A stretch of DNA of 64,000 bases from Bathymodiolus brooksi (Eukaryota; Mollusca; Bivalvia; Mytilida; Modiolidae): positions 30,055,804 to 30,119,803 of the forward strand of contig OY804579.1 in the NCBI GenBank assembly GCA_963680875.1. The letters are read 5' to 3'. The translations under genes were made by a program, and so were the position numbers. Numbering within the stretch: position 1 is the first letter of the stretch; every line of letters begins with the position of its first letter. Below the pieces are notes generated by a model. The model was given only the letters and a program-made list of their open reading frames with translations, was not told where the DNA came from and made no database searches. Positions 28,901-44,500 of the stretch are shown piece by piece.

Positions 28901-31900
28901 TTAATCATGTAGGAGAATTTGCGATGACAAAGTGCATACTGAATTGTCTCAAAATTTATAAGTCCACAGAAGCATAACAGGGGTAAAACTCAATGGACCA
29001 GGATATCCTACTAATGTGCACATCTTCATATTAGGATCTTGCAATGTACAAAGTTTCATGAACTTCTGATTAATCATGTAGGAGAATTTGCGATGACAAA
29101 GTGCATACTGAATTGTCTCAAAATTTATAAGTCCAAAGAAGCATAACAGGGGTAAAACTCAATGGATATCCTACTAATGTGCACATCTTCATATTAGGAT
29201 CTTGCAATGTACAAAGTTTCATGAACTTCTGATTAATCATGTAGGAGAATTTGCGATGACAAAGTGCATACTGAATTGTCTCAAAATTTATAAGTCCAAA
29301 GAAGCATAACAGGGGTAAAACTCAATGGACCAAGATATCCTACTAATGTGCACATCTTCATATTAGGATCTTGCAATGTACAAAGTTTCATGAACTTCTG
29401 ATTAATCATGTAGGAGAATTTATGATGACAAAGTGCATACTGAATTGTCTCAAAATTTATAAGTCCAAAGAAGCATAACAGGGGTAAAACTCAATGGACC
29501 AAGATATCCTACTAATGTGCACACATCTTCATATTAGGATCTTGCAATGTACAAAGTTTCATGAACTTCTGATTAATCATGTAGGAGAATTTGCGATGAC
29601 AAAGTGCATATTGAATTGTCTCAAAATTCATAAGTCCAAAGAAGCATAACAGGGGTAAAACTCAATGGACCAAGATATCCTACTAATGTGCACATCTTCA
29701 TATTAGGATCTTGCAATGTACAAAGTTTCATGAACTTCTGATTAATCATGTAGGAGAATTTGCGATGACAAAGTGCATACTGAATTGTCTCAAAATTTCT
29801 ATGTCCAAAGAAGCATAACAGGGGTAAAACTCAATGGATATCCTACTAATGTGCACATCTTCATATTAGGATCTTGCAATGTACAAAGTTTCATGAACTT
29901 CTGATTAATCATGTAGGAGAATTTGCGATGACAAAGTGCATACTGAATTGTCTCAAAATTTATAAGTCCAAAGAAGCATAACAGGGGTAAAACTCAATGG
30001 ATATCCTACTAATGTGCACATCTTCATATTAGGATCTTGCAATGTACAAAGTTTCATGAACTTCTGATTAATCATGTAGGAGAATTTGCGATGACAAAGT
30101 GCATATTGAATTGTCTCAAAATTTCTTAAGTCCAAAGAAGCATAACAGGGGTAAAACTCAATGGATATCCTACTAATGTGCACATCTTCATATTAGGATC
30201 TTGCAATGTACAAAGTTTCATGAACTTCTGATTAATCATGTAGGAGAATTTGCGATGACAAAGTGCATACTGAATTGTCTCAAAATTTATAAGTCCAAAG
30301 AAGCATAACAGGGGTAAAACTCAATGGATATCCTACTAATGTGCACATCTTCATATTAGGATCTTGCAATGTACAAAGTTTCATGAACTTCTGATTAATC
30401 ATGTAGGAGAATTTGCGATGACAAAGTGCATACTGAATTGTCTCAAAATTTCTAAGTCCACAGAAGCATAACAGGGGTAAAACTCAATGGACCAGGATAT
30501 CCTACTAATGTGCACATCTTCATATTAGGATCTTGCAATGTACAAAGTTTCATGAACTTCTGATTAATCATGTAGGAGAATTTGCGATGACAAAGTGCAT
30601 ACTGAATTGTCTCAAAATTTATAAGTCCAAAGAAGCATAACAGGGGTAAAACTCAATGGATATCCTACTAATGTGCACATCTTCATATTAGGATCTTGCA
30701 ATGTACAAAGTTTCATGAACTTCTGATTAATCATGTAGGAGAATTTGCGATGACAAAGTGCATACTGAATTGTCTCAAAATTTATAAGTCCAAAGAAGCA
30801 TAACAGGGGTAAAACTCAATGGATATCCTACTAATGTGCACATCTTCATATTAGGATCTTGCAATGTACAAAGTTTCATGAACTTCTGATTAATCATGTA
30901 GGAGAATTTGCGATGACAAAGTGCATATTGAATTGTCTCAAAATTCATAAGTCCAAAGAAGCATAACAGGGGTAAAACTCAATGGACCAAGATATCCTAC
31001 TAATGTGCACATCTTCATATTAGGATCTTGCAATGTACAAAGTTTCATGAACTTCTGATTAATCATGTAGGAGAATTTGCGATGACAAAGTGCATACTGA
31101 ATTGTCTCAAAATTTCTATGTCCAAAGAAGCATAACAGGGGTAAAACTCAATGGATATCCTACTAATGTGCACATCTTCATATTAGGATCTTGCAATGTA
31201 CAAAGTTTCATGAACTTCTGATTAATCATGTAGGAGAATTTGCGATGACAAAGTGCATACTGAATTGTCTCAAAATTTATAAGTCCAAAGAAGCATAACA
31301 GGGGTAAAACTCAATGGATATCCTACTAATGTGCACATCTTCATATTAGGATCTTGCAATGTACAAAGTTTCATGAACTTCTGATTAATCATGTAGGAGA
31401 ATTTGCGATGACAAAGTGCATACTGAATTGTCTCAAAATTTCTATGTCCAAAGAAGCATAACAGGGGTAAAACTCAATGGATATCCTACTAATGTGCACA
31501 TCTTCATATTAGGATCTTGCAATGTACAAAGTTTCATGAACTTCTGATTAATCATGTAGGAGAATTTGCGATGACAAAGTGCATACTGAATTGTCTCAAA
31601 ATTTATAAGTCCAAAGAAGCATAACAGGGGTAAAACTCAATGGATATCCTACTAATGTGCACATCTTCATATTAGGATCTTGCAATGTACAAAGTTTCAT
31701 GAACTTCTGATTAATCATGTAGGAGAATTTGCGATGACAAAGTGCATACTGAATTGTCTCAAAATTTCTAAGTCCACAGAAGCATAACAGGGGTAAAACT
31801 CAATGGACCAGGATATCCTACTAATGTGCACATCTTCATATTAGGATCTTGCAATGTACAAAGTTTCATGAACTTCTGATTAATCATGTAGGAGAATTTG

Positions 31901-34900
31901 CGATGACAAAGTGCATACTGAATTGTCTCAAAATTTATAAGTCCAAAGAAGCATAACAGGGGTAAAACTCAATGGATATCCTACTAATGTGCACATCTTC
32001 ATATTAGGATCTTGCAATGTACAAAGTTTCATGAACTTCTGATTAATCATGTAGGAGAATTTGCGATGACAAAGTGCATACTGAATTGTCTCAAAATTTA
32101 TAAGTCCAAAGAAGCATAACAGGGGTAAAACTCAATGGATATCCTACTAATGTGCACATCTTCATATTAGGATCTTGCAATGTACAAAGTTTCATGAACT
32201 TCTGATTAATCATGTAGGAGAATTTGTGATGACAAAGTGCATACTGAATTGTCTCAAAATTTATAAGTCCAAAGAAGCATAACAGGGGTAAAACTCAATG
32301 GACCAAGATATCCTACTAATGTGCACACATCTTCATATTAGGATCTTGCAATGTACAAAGTTTCATGAACTTCTGATTAATCATGTAGGAGAATTTGCGA
32401 TGACAAAGTGCATACTGAATTGTCTCAAAATTTATAAGTCCACAGAAGCATAACAGGGGTTAAACTCAATGGACCAGGATATCCTACTAATGTGCACATC
32501 TTCATATTAGGATCTTGCAATGTACAAAGTTTCATGAACTTCTGATTAATCATGTAGGAGAATTTGCGATGACAAAGTGCATATTGAATTGTCTCAAAAT
32601 TTCTTAAGTCCAAAGAAGCATAACAGGGGTAAAACTCAATGGATATCCTACTAATGTGCACATCTTCATATTAGGATCTTCCAATGTACAAAGTTTCATG
32701 AACTTCTGATTAATCATGTAGGAGAATTTGCGATGACAAAGTGCATATTGAATTGTCTCAAAATTTATAAGTCCAAAGAAGCATAACAGGGGTAAAACTC
32801 AATGGATATCCTACTAATGTGCACATCTTCATATTAGGATCTTGCAATGTACAAAGTTTCATGAACTTCTGATTAATCATGTAGGAGAATTTGAGATGAC
32901 AAAGTGCATATTGAATTGTCTCAAAATTTATAAGTCCAAAGAAGCATAACAGGGGTAAAACTCAATGGACCAAGATATCCTACTAATGTGCACACATCTT
33001 CATATTAGGATCTTGCAATGTACAAAGTTTCATGAACTTCTGATTAATCATGTAGGAGAATTTGCAATGACAAAGTGCATATTGAATTGTCTCAAAATTC
33101 ATAAGTCCAAAGAAGCATAACAGGGGTAAAACTCAATGGATATTCTACTAATATGCACATCTTCATATTAGGATCTTGCAATGTACAAAGTTTCATGAAC
33201 TTCTGATTAATCATGTAGGAGAATTTGCGATGACAAAGTGCATATTGAATTGTCTCAAAATTTATAAGTCCAAAGAAGCATAACAGGGGTAAAACTCAAT
33301 GGACCAGGATATCCTACTAATGTGCACATCTTCATATTAGGATCTTGCAATGTACAAAGTTTCATGAACTTATGATTAATCATGTAGGAGAATTTGCGAT
33401 GACAAAGTGCATACTGAATTGTCTCAAAATTTATAAGTCCAAAGAAGCATAACAGGGGTAAAACTCAATGGATATCCTACTAATGTGCACATCTTCATAT
33501 TAGGATCTTGCAATGTACAAAGTTTCATGAACTTCTGATTAATCATGTAGGAGAATTTGCGATGACAAAGTGCATACTGAATTGTCTCAAAATTTATAAG
33601 TCCAAAGAAGCATAACAGGGGTAAAACTCAATGGATATCCTACTAATGTGCACATCTTCATATTAGGATCTTGCAATGTACAAAGTTTCATGAACTTCTG
33701 ATTAATCATGTAGGAGAATTTGCGATGACAAAGTGCATACTGAATTGTCTCAAAATTTATAAGTCCAAAGAAGCATAACAGGGGTAAAACTCAATGGACC
33801 AAGATATCCTACTAATGTGCACACATCTTCATATTAGGATTTTGCAATGTACAAAGTTTCATGAACTTCTGATTAATCATGTAGGAGAATTTGCAATGAC
33901 AAAGTGCATATTGAATTGTCTCAAAATTCATAAGTCCAAAGAAGCATAACAGGGGTAAAACTCAATGGATATCCTACTAATATGCACATCTTCATATTAG
34001 GATCTTGCAATGTACAAAGTTTCATGAACTTCTGATTAATCATGTAGGAGAATTTGCGATGACAAAGTGCATACTGAATTGTCTCAAAATTTATAAGTCC
34101 ACAGAAGCATAACAGGGGTAAAACTCAATGGATATCCTACTAATATGCACATCTTCATATTAGGATCTTGCAATGTACAAAGTTTCATGAACTTATGATT
34201 AATCATGTAGGAGAATTTGCGATGACAAAGTGCATACTGAATTGTCTCAAAATTTATAAGTCCAAAGAAGCATAACAGGGGTAAAACTCAATGGATATCC
34301 TACTAATGTGCACATCTTCATATTAGGATCTTGCAATGTACAAAGTTTCATGAACTTCTGATTAATCATGTAGGAGAATTTGCGATGACAAAGTGCATAT
34401 TGAATTGTCTCAAAATTTCTTAAGTCCAAAAAAGCATAACAGGGGCAAAACTCAATGGATATCCTACTAATGTGCACATCTTCATATTAGGATCTTGCAA
34501 TGTACAAAGTTTCATGAACTTCTGATTAATCATGTAGGGGAATTTGCGATGACAAAGTGCATACTGAATTGTCTCAAAATTTATAAGTCCAAAGAAGCAT
34601 AACAGGGGTAAAACTCAATGGATATCCTACTAATGTGCACATCTTCATATTAGGATCTTGCAATGTACAAAGTTTCATGAACTTCTGATTAATCATGTTG
34701 GAGAATTTGAGATGACAAAGTGCATACTGAATTGTCTCAAAATTTATAAGTCCAAAGAAGCATAACAGGGGTAAAACTCAATGGATATCCTACTAATGTG
34801 CACATCTTCATATTAGGATCTTGCAATGTACAAAGTTTCATGAACTTCTGATTAATCATGTAGGAGAATTTGCGATGACAAAGTGCATACTGAATTGTCT

Positions 34901-37900
34901 CAAAATTTATAAGTCCAAAGAAGCATAACAGGGGTAAAACTCAATGGATATCCTACTAATATGCACATCTTCATATTAGGATCTTGCAATGTACAAAGTT
35001 TCATGAACTTCTGATTAATCATGTAGGAGAATTTGCGATGACAAAGTGCATACTGAATTGTCTCAAAATTTATAAGTCCACAGAAGCATAACAGGGGTTA
35101 AACTCAATGGACCAGGATATCCTACTAATGTGCACATCTTCATATTAAGATCTTGCAATGTACAAAGTTTCATGAACTTCTGATTAATCATGTAGGAGAA
35201 TTTGCGATGACAAAGTGCATATTGAATTGTCTCAAAATTTCTTAAGTCCAAAGAAGCATAACAGGGGTAAAACTCAATGGATATCCTACTAATGTGCACA
35301 TCTTCATATTAGGATCTTGCAATGTACAAAGTTTCATGAACTTCTGATTAATCATGTAGGAGAATTTACGATGACAAAGTGCATATTGAATTGTCTCAAA
35401 ATTTATAAGTCCAAAGAAGCATAACAGGGGTAAAACTCAATGGATATCCTACTAATGTGCACATCTTGATATTAGGATCTTGCAATGTACAAAGTTTCAT
35501 GAACTTCTGATTAATCATGTAGGAGAATTTGCGATGACAAAGTGCATACTGAATTGTCTCAAAATTTATAAGTCCAAAGAATCATAACAGGGGTAAAACT
35601 CAATGGATATCCTACTAATGTGCACATCTTCATATTAGGATCTTGCAATGTACAAAGTTTCATGAACTTCTGATTAATCATGTAGGAGAATATGCGATGA
35701 CAAAGTGCATACTGAATTGTCTCAAAATTTATAAGTCCAAAGAAGCATAACAGGGGTAAAACTCAATGGACCAAGATATCCTACTAATGTGCACACATCT
35801 TCATATTAGGATTTTGCAATGTACAAAGTTTCATGAACTTCTGATTAATCATGTAGGAGAATTTGCAATGACAAAGTGCATATTGAATTGTCTCAAAATT
35901 CATAAGTCCAAAGAAGCATAACAGGGGTAAAACTCAATGGATATCCTACTAATATGCACATCTTCATATTAGGATCTTGCAATGTACAAAGTTTCATGAA
36001 CTTCTGATTAATCATGTAGGAGAATTTGCGATGACAAAGTGCATACTGAATTGTCTCAAAATTTCTAAGTCCACAGAAGCATAACAGGGGTAAAACTCAA
36101 TGGATATCCTACTAATGTGCACATCTTCATATTAGGATCTTGCAATGTACAAAGTTTCATGAACTTCTGATTAATCATGTAGGAGAATTTGCGATGACAA
36201 AGTGCATACTGAATTGTCTCAAAATTTATAAGTCCAAATAAGCATAACAGGGGTAAAACTCAATGGACCAGGATATCCTACTAATGTGCACATCTTCATA
36301 TTAGGATCTTGCAATGTACAAAGTTTCATGAACTTCTGATTAATCATGTAGGAGAATTTGCGATGACAAAGTGCATACTGAATTGTCTCAAAATTTATAA
36401 GTCCAAAGAAGCATAACAGGGGTAAAACTCAATGGACCAAGATATCCTACTAATGTGCACACATCTTCTTCATATTAGGATCTTGCAATGTACAAAGTTT
36501 CATGAACTTCTGATTAATCATGTAGGAGAATTTGCGATGACAAAGTGCATACTGAATTGTCTCAAAATTTATAAGTCCAAAGAAGCATAACAGGGGTAAA
36601 ACTCAATGGATATCCTACTAATGTGCACATCTTCATATTAGGATCTTGCAATGTACAAAGTTTCATGAACTTCTGATTAATCATGTAGGAGAATTTGCGA
36701 TGACAAAGTGCATACTGAATTGTCTCAAAATTTATAAGTCCAAAGAAGCATAACAGGGGTAAAACTCAATGGATATCCTACTAATGTGCACATCTTCATA
36801 TTAGGATCTTGCAATGTACAAAGTTTCATGAACTTCTGATTAATCATGTAGGAGAATTTGCGATGACAAAGTGCATACTGAATTGTCTCAAAATTTATAA
36901 GTCCAAAGAAGCATAACAGGGGTAAAACTCAATGGACCAAGATATCCTACTAATGTGCACACATCTTCATATTAGGATTTTGCAATGTACAAAGTTTCAT
37001 GAACTTCTGATTAATCATGTAGGAGAATTTGCAATGACAAAGTGCATATTGAATTGTCTCAAAATTTATAAGTCCAAAGAAGCATAACAGGGGTAAAACT
37101 CAATGGATATCCTACTAATATGCACATCTTCATATTAGGATCTTGCAATGTACAAAGTTTCATGAACTTCTGATTAATCATGTAGGAGAATTTGCGATGA
37201 CAAAGTGCATACTGAATTGTCTCAAAATTTATAAGTCCACAGAAGCATAACAGGGGTAAAACTCAATGGACCAGGATATCCTACTAATGTGCACATCTTC
37301 ATATTAGGATCTTGCAATGTACAAAGTTTCATGAACTTCTGATTAATCATGTAGGAGAACTTGCGATGACAAAGTGCATACTGAATTGTCTCAAAATTTA
37401 TAAGTCCAAAGAAGCATAACAGGGGTAAAACTCAATGGATATCCTACTAATGTGCACATCTTCATATTAGGATCTTGCAATGTACAAAGTTTCATGAACT
37501 TCTGATTAATCATGTAGGAGAATTTGCGATGACAAAGTGCATATTGAATTGTCTCAAAATTTATAAGTCCAAAGAAGCATAACAGGGGTAAAACTCAATG
37601 GACCAAGATATCCTACTAATGTGCACATCTTCATATTAGGATCTTGCAATGTACAAAGTTTCATGAACTTCTGATTAATCATGTAGGAGAATTTGCGATG
37701 ACAAAGTGCATACTGAATTGTCTCAAAATTTCTAAGTCCAAAGAAGCATAACAGGGGTAAAACTCAATGGATATCCTACTAATGTGCACATCTTCATATT
37801 AGGATCTTGCAATGTACAAAGTTTCATGAACTTTTGATTAATCATGTAGGAGAATTTGCGATGACAAAGTGCATACTGAATTGTCTCAAAATTTATAAGT

Positions 37901-40900
37901 CCAATGAAGCATAACAGGGGTAAAACTCAATGGACCAAGATATCCTACTAATGTGCACATCTTCATATTAGGATCTTGCAATGTACAAAGTTTCATGAAC
38001 TTCTGATTAATCATGTTGGAGAATTTGCGATGACAAAGTGCATACTGAATTGTCTCAAAATTTATAAGTCCAAAGAAGCATAACAGGGGTAAAACTCAAT
38101 GGACCAAGATATCCTACTAATGTGCACACATCTTCTTCATATTAGGATCTTGCAATGTACAAAGTTTCATGAACTTCTGATTAATCATGTAGGAGAATTT
38201 GCGATGACAAAGTGCATACTGAATTGTCTCAAAATTTATAAGTCCAAAGAAGCATAACAGGGGTAAAACTCAATGGATATCCTACTAATGTGCACATCTT
38301 CATATTAGGATCTTGCAATGTACAAAGTTTCATGAACTTCTGATTAATCATGTTGGAGAATTTGAGATGACAAAGTGCATACTGAATTGTCTCAAAATTT
38401 ATAAGTCCAAAGAAGCATAACAGGGGTAAAACTCAATGGATATCCTACTAATGTGCACATCTTCATATTAGGATCTTGCAATGTACAAAGTTTCATGAAC
38501 TTCTGATTAATCATGTAGGAGAATTTGCGATGACAAAGTGCATACTGAATTGTCTCAAAATTTATAAGTCCAAAGAAGCATAACAGGGGTAAAACTCAAT
38601 GGATATCCTACTAATATGCACATCTTCATATTAGGATCTTGCAATGTACAAAGTTTCATGAACTTCTGATTAATCATGTAGGAGAATTTGCGATGACAAA
38701 GTGCATACTGAATTGTCTCAAAATTTATAAGTCCACAGAAGCATAACAGGGGTTAAACTCAATGGACCAGGATATCCTACTAATGTGCACATCTTCATAT
38801 TAAGATCTTGCAATGTACAAAGTTTCATGAACTTCTGATTAATCATGTAGGAGAATTTGCGATGACAAAGTGCATATTGAATTGTCTCAAAATTTCTTAA
38901 GTCCAAAGAAGCATAACAGGGGTAAAACTCAATGGATATCCTACTAATGTGCACATCTTCATATTAGGATCTTGCAATGTACAAAGTTTCATGAACTTCT
39001 GATTAATCATGTAGGAGAATTTGCGATGACAAAGTGCATATTGAATTGTCTCAAAATTTATAAGTCCAAAGAAGCATAACAGGGGTAAAACTCAATGGAT
39101 ATCCTACTAATGTGCACATCTTCATATTAGGATCTTGCAATGTACAAAGTTTCATGAACTTCTGATTAATCATGTAGGAGAATTTGCGATGACAAAGTGC
39201 ATACTGAATTGTCTCAAAATTTATAAGTCCACAGAAGCATAACAGGGGTTAAACTCAATGGACCAGGATATCCTACTAATGTGCACATCTTCATATTAAG
39301 ATCTTGCAATGTACAAAGTTTCATGAACTTCTGATTAATCATGTAGGAGAATTTGCGATGACAAAGTGCATATTGAATTGTCTCAAAATTTCTTAAGTCC
39401 AAAGAAGCATAACAGGGGTAAAACTCAATGGATATCCTACTAATGTGCACATCTTCATATTAGGATCTTGCAATGTACAAAGTTTCATGAACTTCTGATT
39501 AATCATGTAGGAGAATTTGCGATGACAAAGTGCATATTGAATTGTCTCAAAATTTATAAGTCCAAAGAAGCATAACAGGGGTAAAACTCAATGGATATCC
39601 TACTAATGTGCACATCTTCATATTAGGATCTTGCAATGTACAAAGTTTCATGAACTTCTGATTAATCATGTAGGAGAATTTGCGATGACAAAGTGCATAC
39701 TGAATTGTCTCAAAATTTATAAGTCCAAAGAAGCATAACAGGGGTAAAACTCAATGGACCAAGATATCCTACTAATGTGCACACATCTTCATATTAGGAT
39801 TTTGCAATGTACAAAGTTTCATGAACTTCTGATTAATCATGTAGGAGAATTTGCAATGACAAAGTGCATATTGAATTGTCTCAAAATTTATAAGTCCAAA
39901 GAAGCATAACAGGGGTAAAACTCAATGGATATCCTACTAATGTGCACATCTTCATATTAGGATCTTGCAATGTACAAAGTTTCATGAACTTCTGATTAAT
40001 CATGTAGGAGAATTTGCGATGACAAAGTGCATACTGAATTGTCTCAAAATTTATAAGTCCAAAGAAGCATAACAGGGGTAAAACTCAATGGACCAAGATA
40101 TCCTACTAATGTGCACACATCTTCATATTAGGATTTTGCAATGTACAAAGTTTCATGAACTTCTGATTAATCATGTAGGAGAATTTGCAATGACAAAGTG
40201 CATATTGAATTGTCTCAAAATTCATAAGTCCAAAGAAGCATAACAGGGGTAAAACTCAATGGATATCCTACTAATATGCACATCTTCATATTAGGATCTT
40301 GCAATGTACAAAGTTTCATGAACTTCTGATTAATCATGTAGGAGAATTTGCGATGACAAAGTGCATACTGAATTGTCTCAAAATTTATAAGTCCACAGAA
40401 GCATAACAGGGGTAAAACTCAATGGACCAAGATATCCTACTAATGTGCACATCTTCATATTAGGATCTTGCAATGTACAAAGTTTCATGAACTTCTGATT
40501 AATCATGTAGGAGAATTTGCGATGACAAAGTGCATACTGAATTGTCTCAAAATTTCTAAGTCCAAAGAAGCATAACAGGGGTAAAACTCAATGGATATCC
40601 TACTAATGTGCACATCTTCATATTAGGATCTTGCAATGTACAAAGTTTCATGAACTTCTGATTAATCATGTAGGAGAATTTGCGATGACAAAGTGCATAC
40701 TGAATTGTCTCAAAATTTATAAGTCCAAAGAAGCATAACAGGGGTAAAACTCAATGGACCAAGATATCCTACTAATGTGCACACATCTTCATATTAGGAT
40801 TTTGCAATGTACAAAGTTTCATGAACTTCTGATTAATCATGTAGGAGAATTTGCAATGACAAAGTGCATATTGAATTGTCTCAAAATTCATAAGTCCAAA

Positions 40901-41550
40901 GAAGCATAACAGGGGTAAAACTCAATGGATATCCTACTAATGTGCACATCTTCATATTAGGATCTTGCAATGTACAAAGTTTCATGAACTTCTGATTAAT
41001 CATGTAGGAGAATTTGCGATGACAAAGTGCATACTGAATTGTCTCAAAATTTCTAAGTCCAAAGAAGCATAACAGGGGTAAAACTCAATGGATATCCTAC
41101 TAATGTGCACATCTTCATATTAGGATCTTGCAATGTACAAAGTTTCATGAACTTCTGATTAATCATGTAGGAGAATTTGCGATGACAAAGTGCATACTGA
41201 ATTGTCTCAAAATTTATAAGTCCACAGAAGCATAACAGGGGTAAAACTCAATGGACCAGGATATCCTACTAATGTGCACATCTTCATATTAGGATCTTGC
41301 AATGTACAAAGTTTCATGAACTTCTGATTAATCATGTAGGAGAACTTGCGATGACAAAGTGCATACTGAATTGTCTCAAAATTTATAAGTCCAAAGAAGC
41401 ATAACAGGGGTAAAACTCAATGGATATCCTACTAATGTGCACATCTTCATATTAGGATCTTGCAATGTACAAAGTTTCATGAACTTCTGATTAATCATGT
41501 AGGAGAATTTGCGATGACAAAGTGCATACTGAATTGTCTCAAAATTTCTA

Positions 41551-44500
41551 AGTCCACAGAAGCATAACAGGGGTAAAACTCAATGGACCAGGATATCCTA
41601 CTAATGTGCACATCTTCATATTAGGATCTTGCAATGTACAAAGTTTCATGAACTTCTGATTAATCATGTAGGAGAATTTGCGATGACAAAGTGCATATTG
41701 AATTGTCTCAAAATTTCTTAAGTCCAAAGAACTCAATGGATATCCTACTAATGTGCACATCTTCATATTAGGATCTTGCAATGTACAAAGTTTCATGAAC
41801 TTCTGATTAATCATGTAGGAGAATTTGCGATGACAAAGTGCATATTGAATTGTCTCAAAATTTATAAGTCCAAAGAAGCATAACAGGGGTAAAACTCAAT
41901 GGATATCCTACTAATGTGCACATCTTCATATTAGGATCTTGCAATGTACAAAGTTTCATGAACTTCTGATTAATCATGTAGGAGAATTTGCGATGACAAA
42001 GTGCATATTGAATTGTCTCAAAATTTATAAGTCCAAAGAAGCATAACAGGGGTAAAACTCAATGGACCAAGATATCCTACTAATGTGCACATCTTCATAT
42101 TAGGATCTTGCAATGTACAAAGTTTCATGAACTTCTGATTAATCATGTAGGAGAATTTGCGATGACAAAGTGCATACTGAATTGTCTCAAAATTTCTAAG
42201 TCCAAAGAAGCATAACAGGGGTAAAACTCAATGGATATCCTACTAATGTGCACATCTTCATATTAGGATCTTGCAATGTACAAAGTTTCATGAACTTCTG
42301 ATTAATCATGTAGGAGAATTTGCGATGACAAAGTGCATACTGAATTGTCTCAAAATTTCTAAGTCCAAAGAAGCATAACAGGGGTAAAACTCAATGGATA
42401 TCCTACTAATGTGCACATCTTCATATTAGGATCTTGCAATGTACAAAGTTTCATGAACTTCTGATTAATCATGTAGGAGAATTTGCGATGACAAAGTGCA
42501 TACTGAATTGTCTCAAAATTTATAAGTCCAATGAAGCATAACAGGGGTAAAACTCAATGGACCAAGATATCCTACTAATGTGCACATCTTCATATTAGGA
42601 TCTTGCAATGTACAAAGTTTCATGAACTTCTGATTAATCATGTTGGAGAATTTGCGATGACAAAGTGCATACTGAATTGTCTCAAAATTTATAAGTCCAA
42701 AGAAGCATAACAGGGGTAAAACTCAATGGACCAAGATATCCTACTAATGTGCACACATCTTCTTCATATTAGGATCTTGCAATGTACAAAGTTTCATGAA
42801 CTTCTGATTAATCATGTAGGAGAATTTGCGATGACAAAGTGCATACTGAATTGTCTCAAAATTTATAAGTCCAAAGAAGCATAACAGGGGTAAAACTCAA
42901 TGGACCAAGATATCCTACTAATGTGCACACATCTTCATATTAGGATTTTGCAATGTACAAAGTTTCATGAACTTCTGATTAATCATGTAGGAGAATTTGC
43001 AATGACAAAGTGCATATTGAATTGTCTCAAAATTTATAAGTCCAAAGAAGCATAACAGGGGTAAAACTCAATGGATATCCTACTAATGTGCACATCTTCA
43101 TATTAGGATCTTGCAATGTACAAAGTTTCATGAACTTCTGATTAATCATGTAGGAGAATTTGCGATGACAAAGTGCATACTGAATTGTCTCAAAATTTAT
43201 AAGTCCAAAGAAGCATAACAGGGGTAAAACTCAATGGATATCCTACTAATGTGCACATCTTCATATTAGGATCTTGCAATGTACAAAGTTTCATGAACTT
43301 CTGATTAATCATGTAGGAGAATTTGCGATGACAAAGTGCATACTGAATTGTCTCAAAATTTATAAGTCCAAAGAAGCATAACATGGGTAAAACTCAATGG
43401 ACCAAGATATCCTACTAATGTGCACACATCTTCATATTAGGATTTTGCAATGTACAAAGTTTCATGAACTTCTGATTAATCATGTAGGAGAATTTGCAAT
43501 GACAAAGTGCATATTGAATTGTCTCAAAATTCATAAGTCCAAAGAAGCATAACAGGGGTAAAACTCAATGGATATCCTACTAATATGCACATCTTCATAT
43601 TAGGATCTTGCAATGTACAAAGTTTCATGAACTTCTGATTAATCATGTAGGAGAATTTGCGATGACAAAGTGCATACTGAATTGTCTCAAAATTTATAAG
43701 TCCACAGAAGCATAACAGGGGTAAAACTCAATGGACCAAGATATCCTACTAATGTGCACATCTTCATATTAGGATCTTGCAATGTACATAGTTTCATGAA
43801 CTTCTGATTAATCATGTAGGAGAATTTGCGATGACAAAGTGCATACTGAATTGTCTCAAAATTTCTAAGTCCAAAGAAGCATAACAGGGGTAAAACTCAA
43901 TGGATATCCTACTAATGTGCACATCTTCATATTAGGATCTTGCAATGTACAAAGTTTCATGAACTTCTGATTAATCATGTTGGAGAATTTGCGATGACAA
44001 AGTGCATACTGAATTGTCTCAAAATTTATAAGTCCAAAGAAGCATAACAGGGGTAAAACTCAATGGACCAGGATATCCTACTAATGTGCACATCTTCATA
44101 TTAGGATCTTGCAATGTACAAAGTTTCATGAACTTCTGATTAATCATGTAGGAGAATTTGCGATGACAAAGTGCATATTGAATTGTCTCAAAATTTCTTA
44201 AGTCCAAAGAACTCAATGGATATCCTACTAATGTGCACATCTTCATATTAGGATCTTGCAATGTACAAAGTTTCATGAACTTCTGATTAATCATGTAGGA
44301 GAATTTGCGATGACAAAGTGCATATTGAATTGTCTCAAAATTTATAAGTCCAAAGAAGCATAACAGGGGTAAAACTCAATGGATATCCTACTAATGTGCA
44401 CATCTTCATATTAGGATCTTGCAATGTACAAAGTTTCATGAACTTCTGATTAATCATGTAGGAGAATTTGCGATGACAAAGTGCATATTGAATTGTCTCA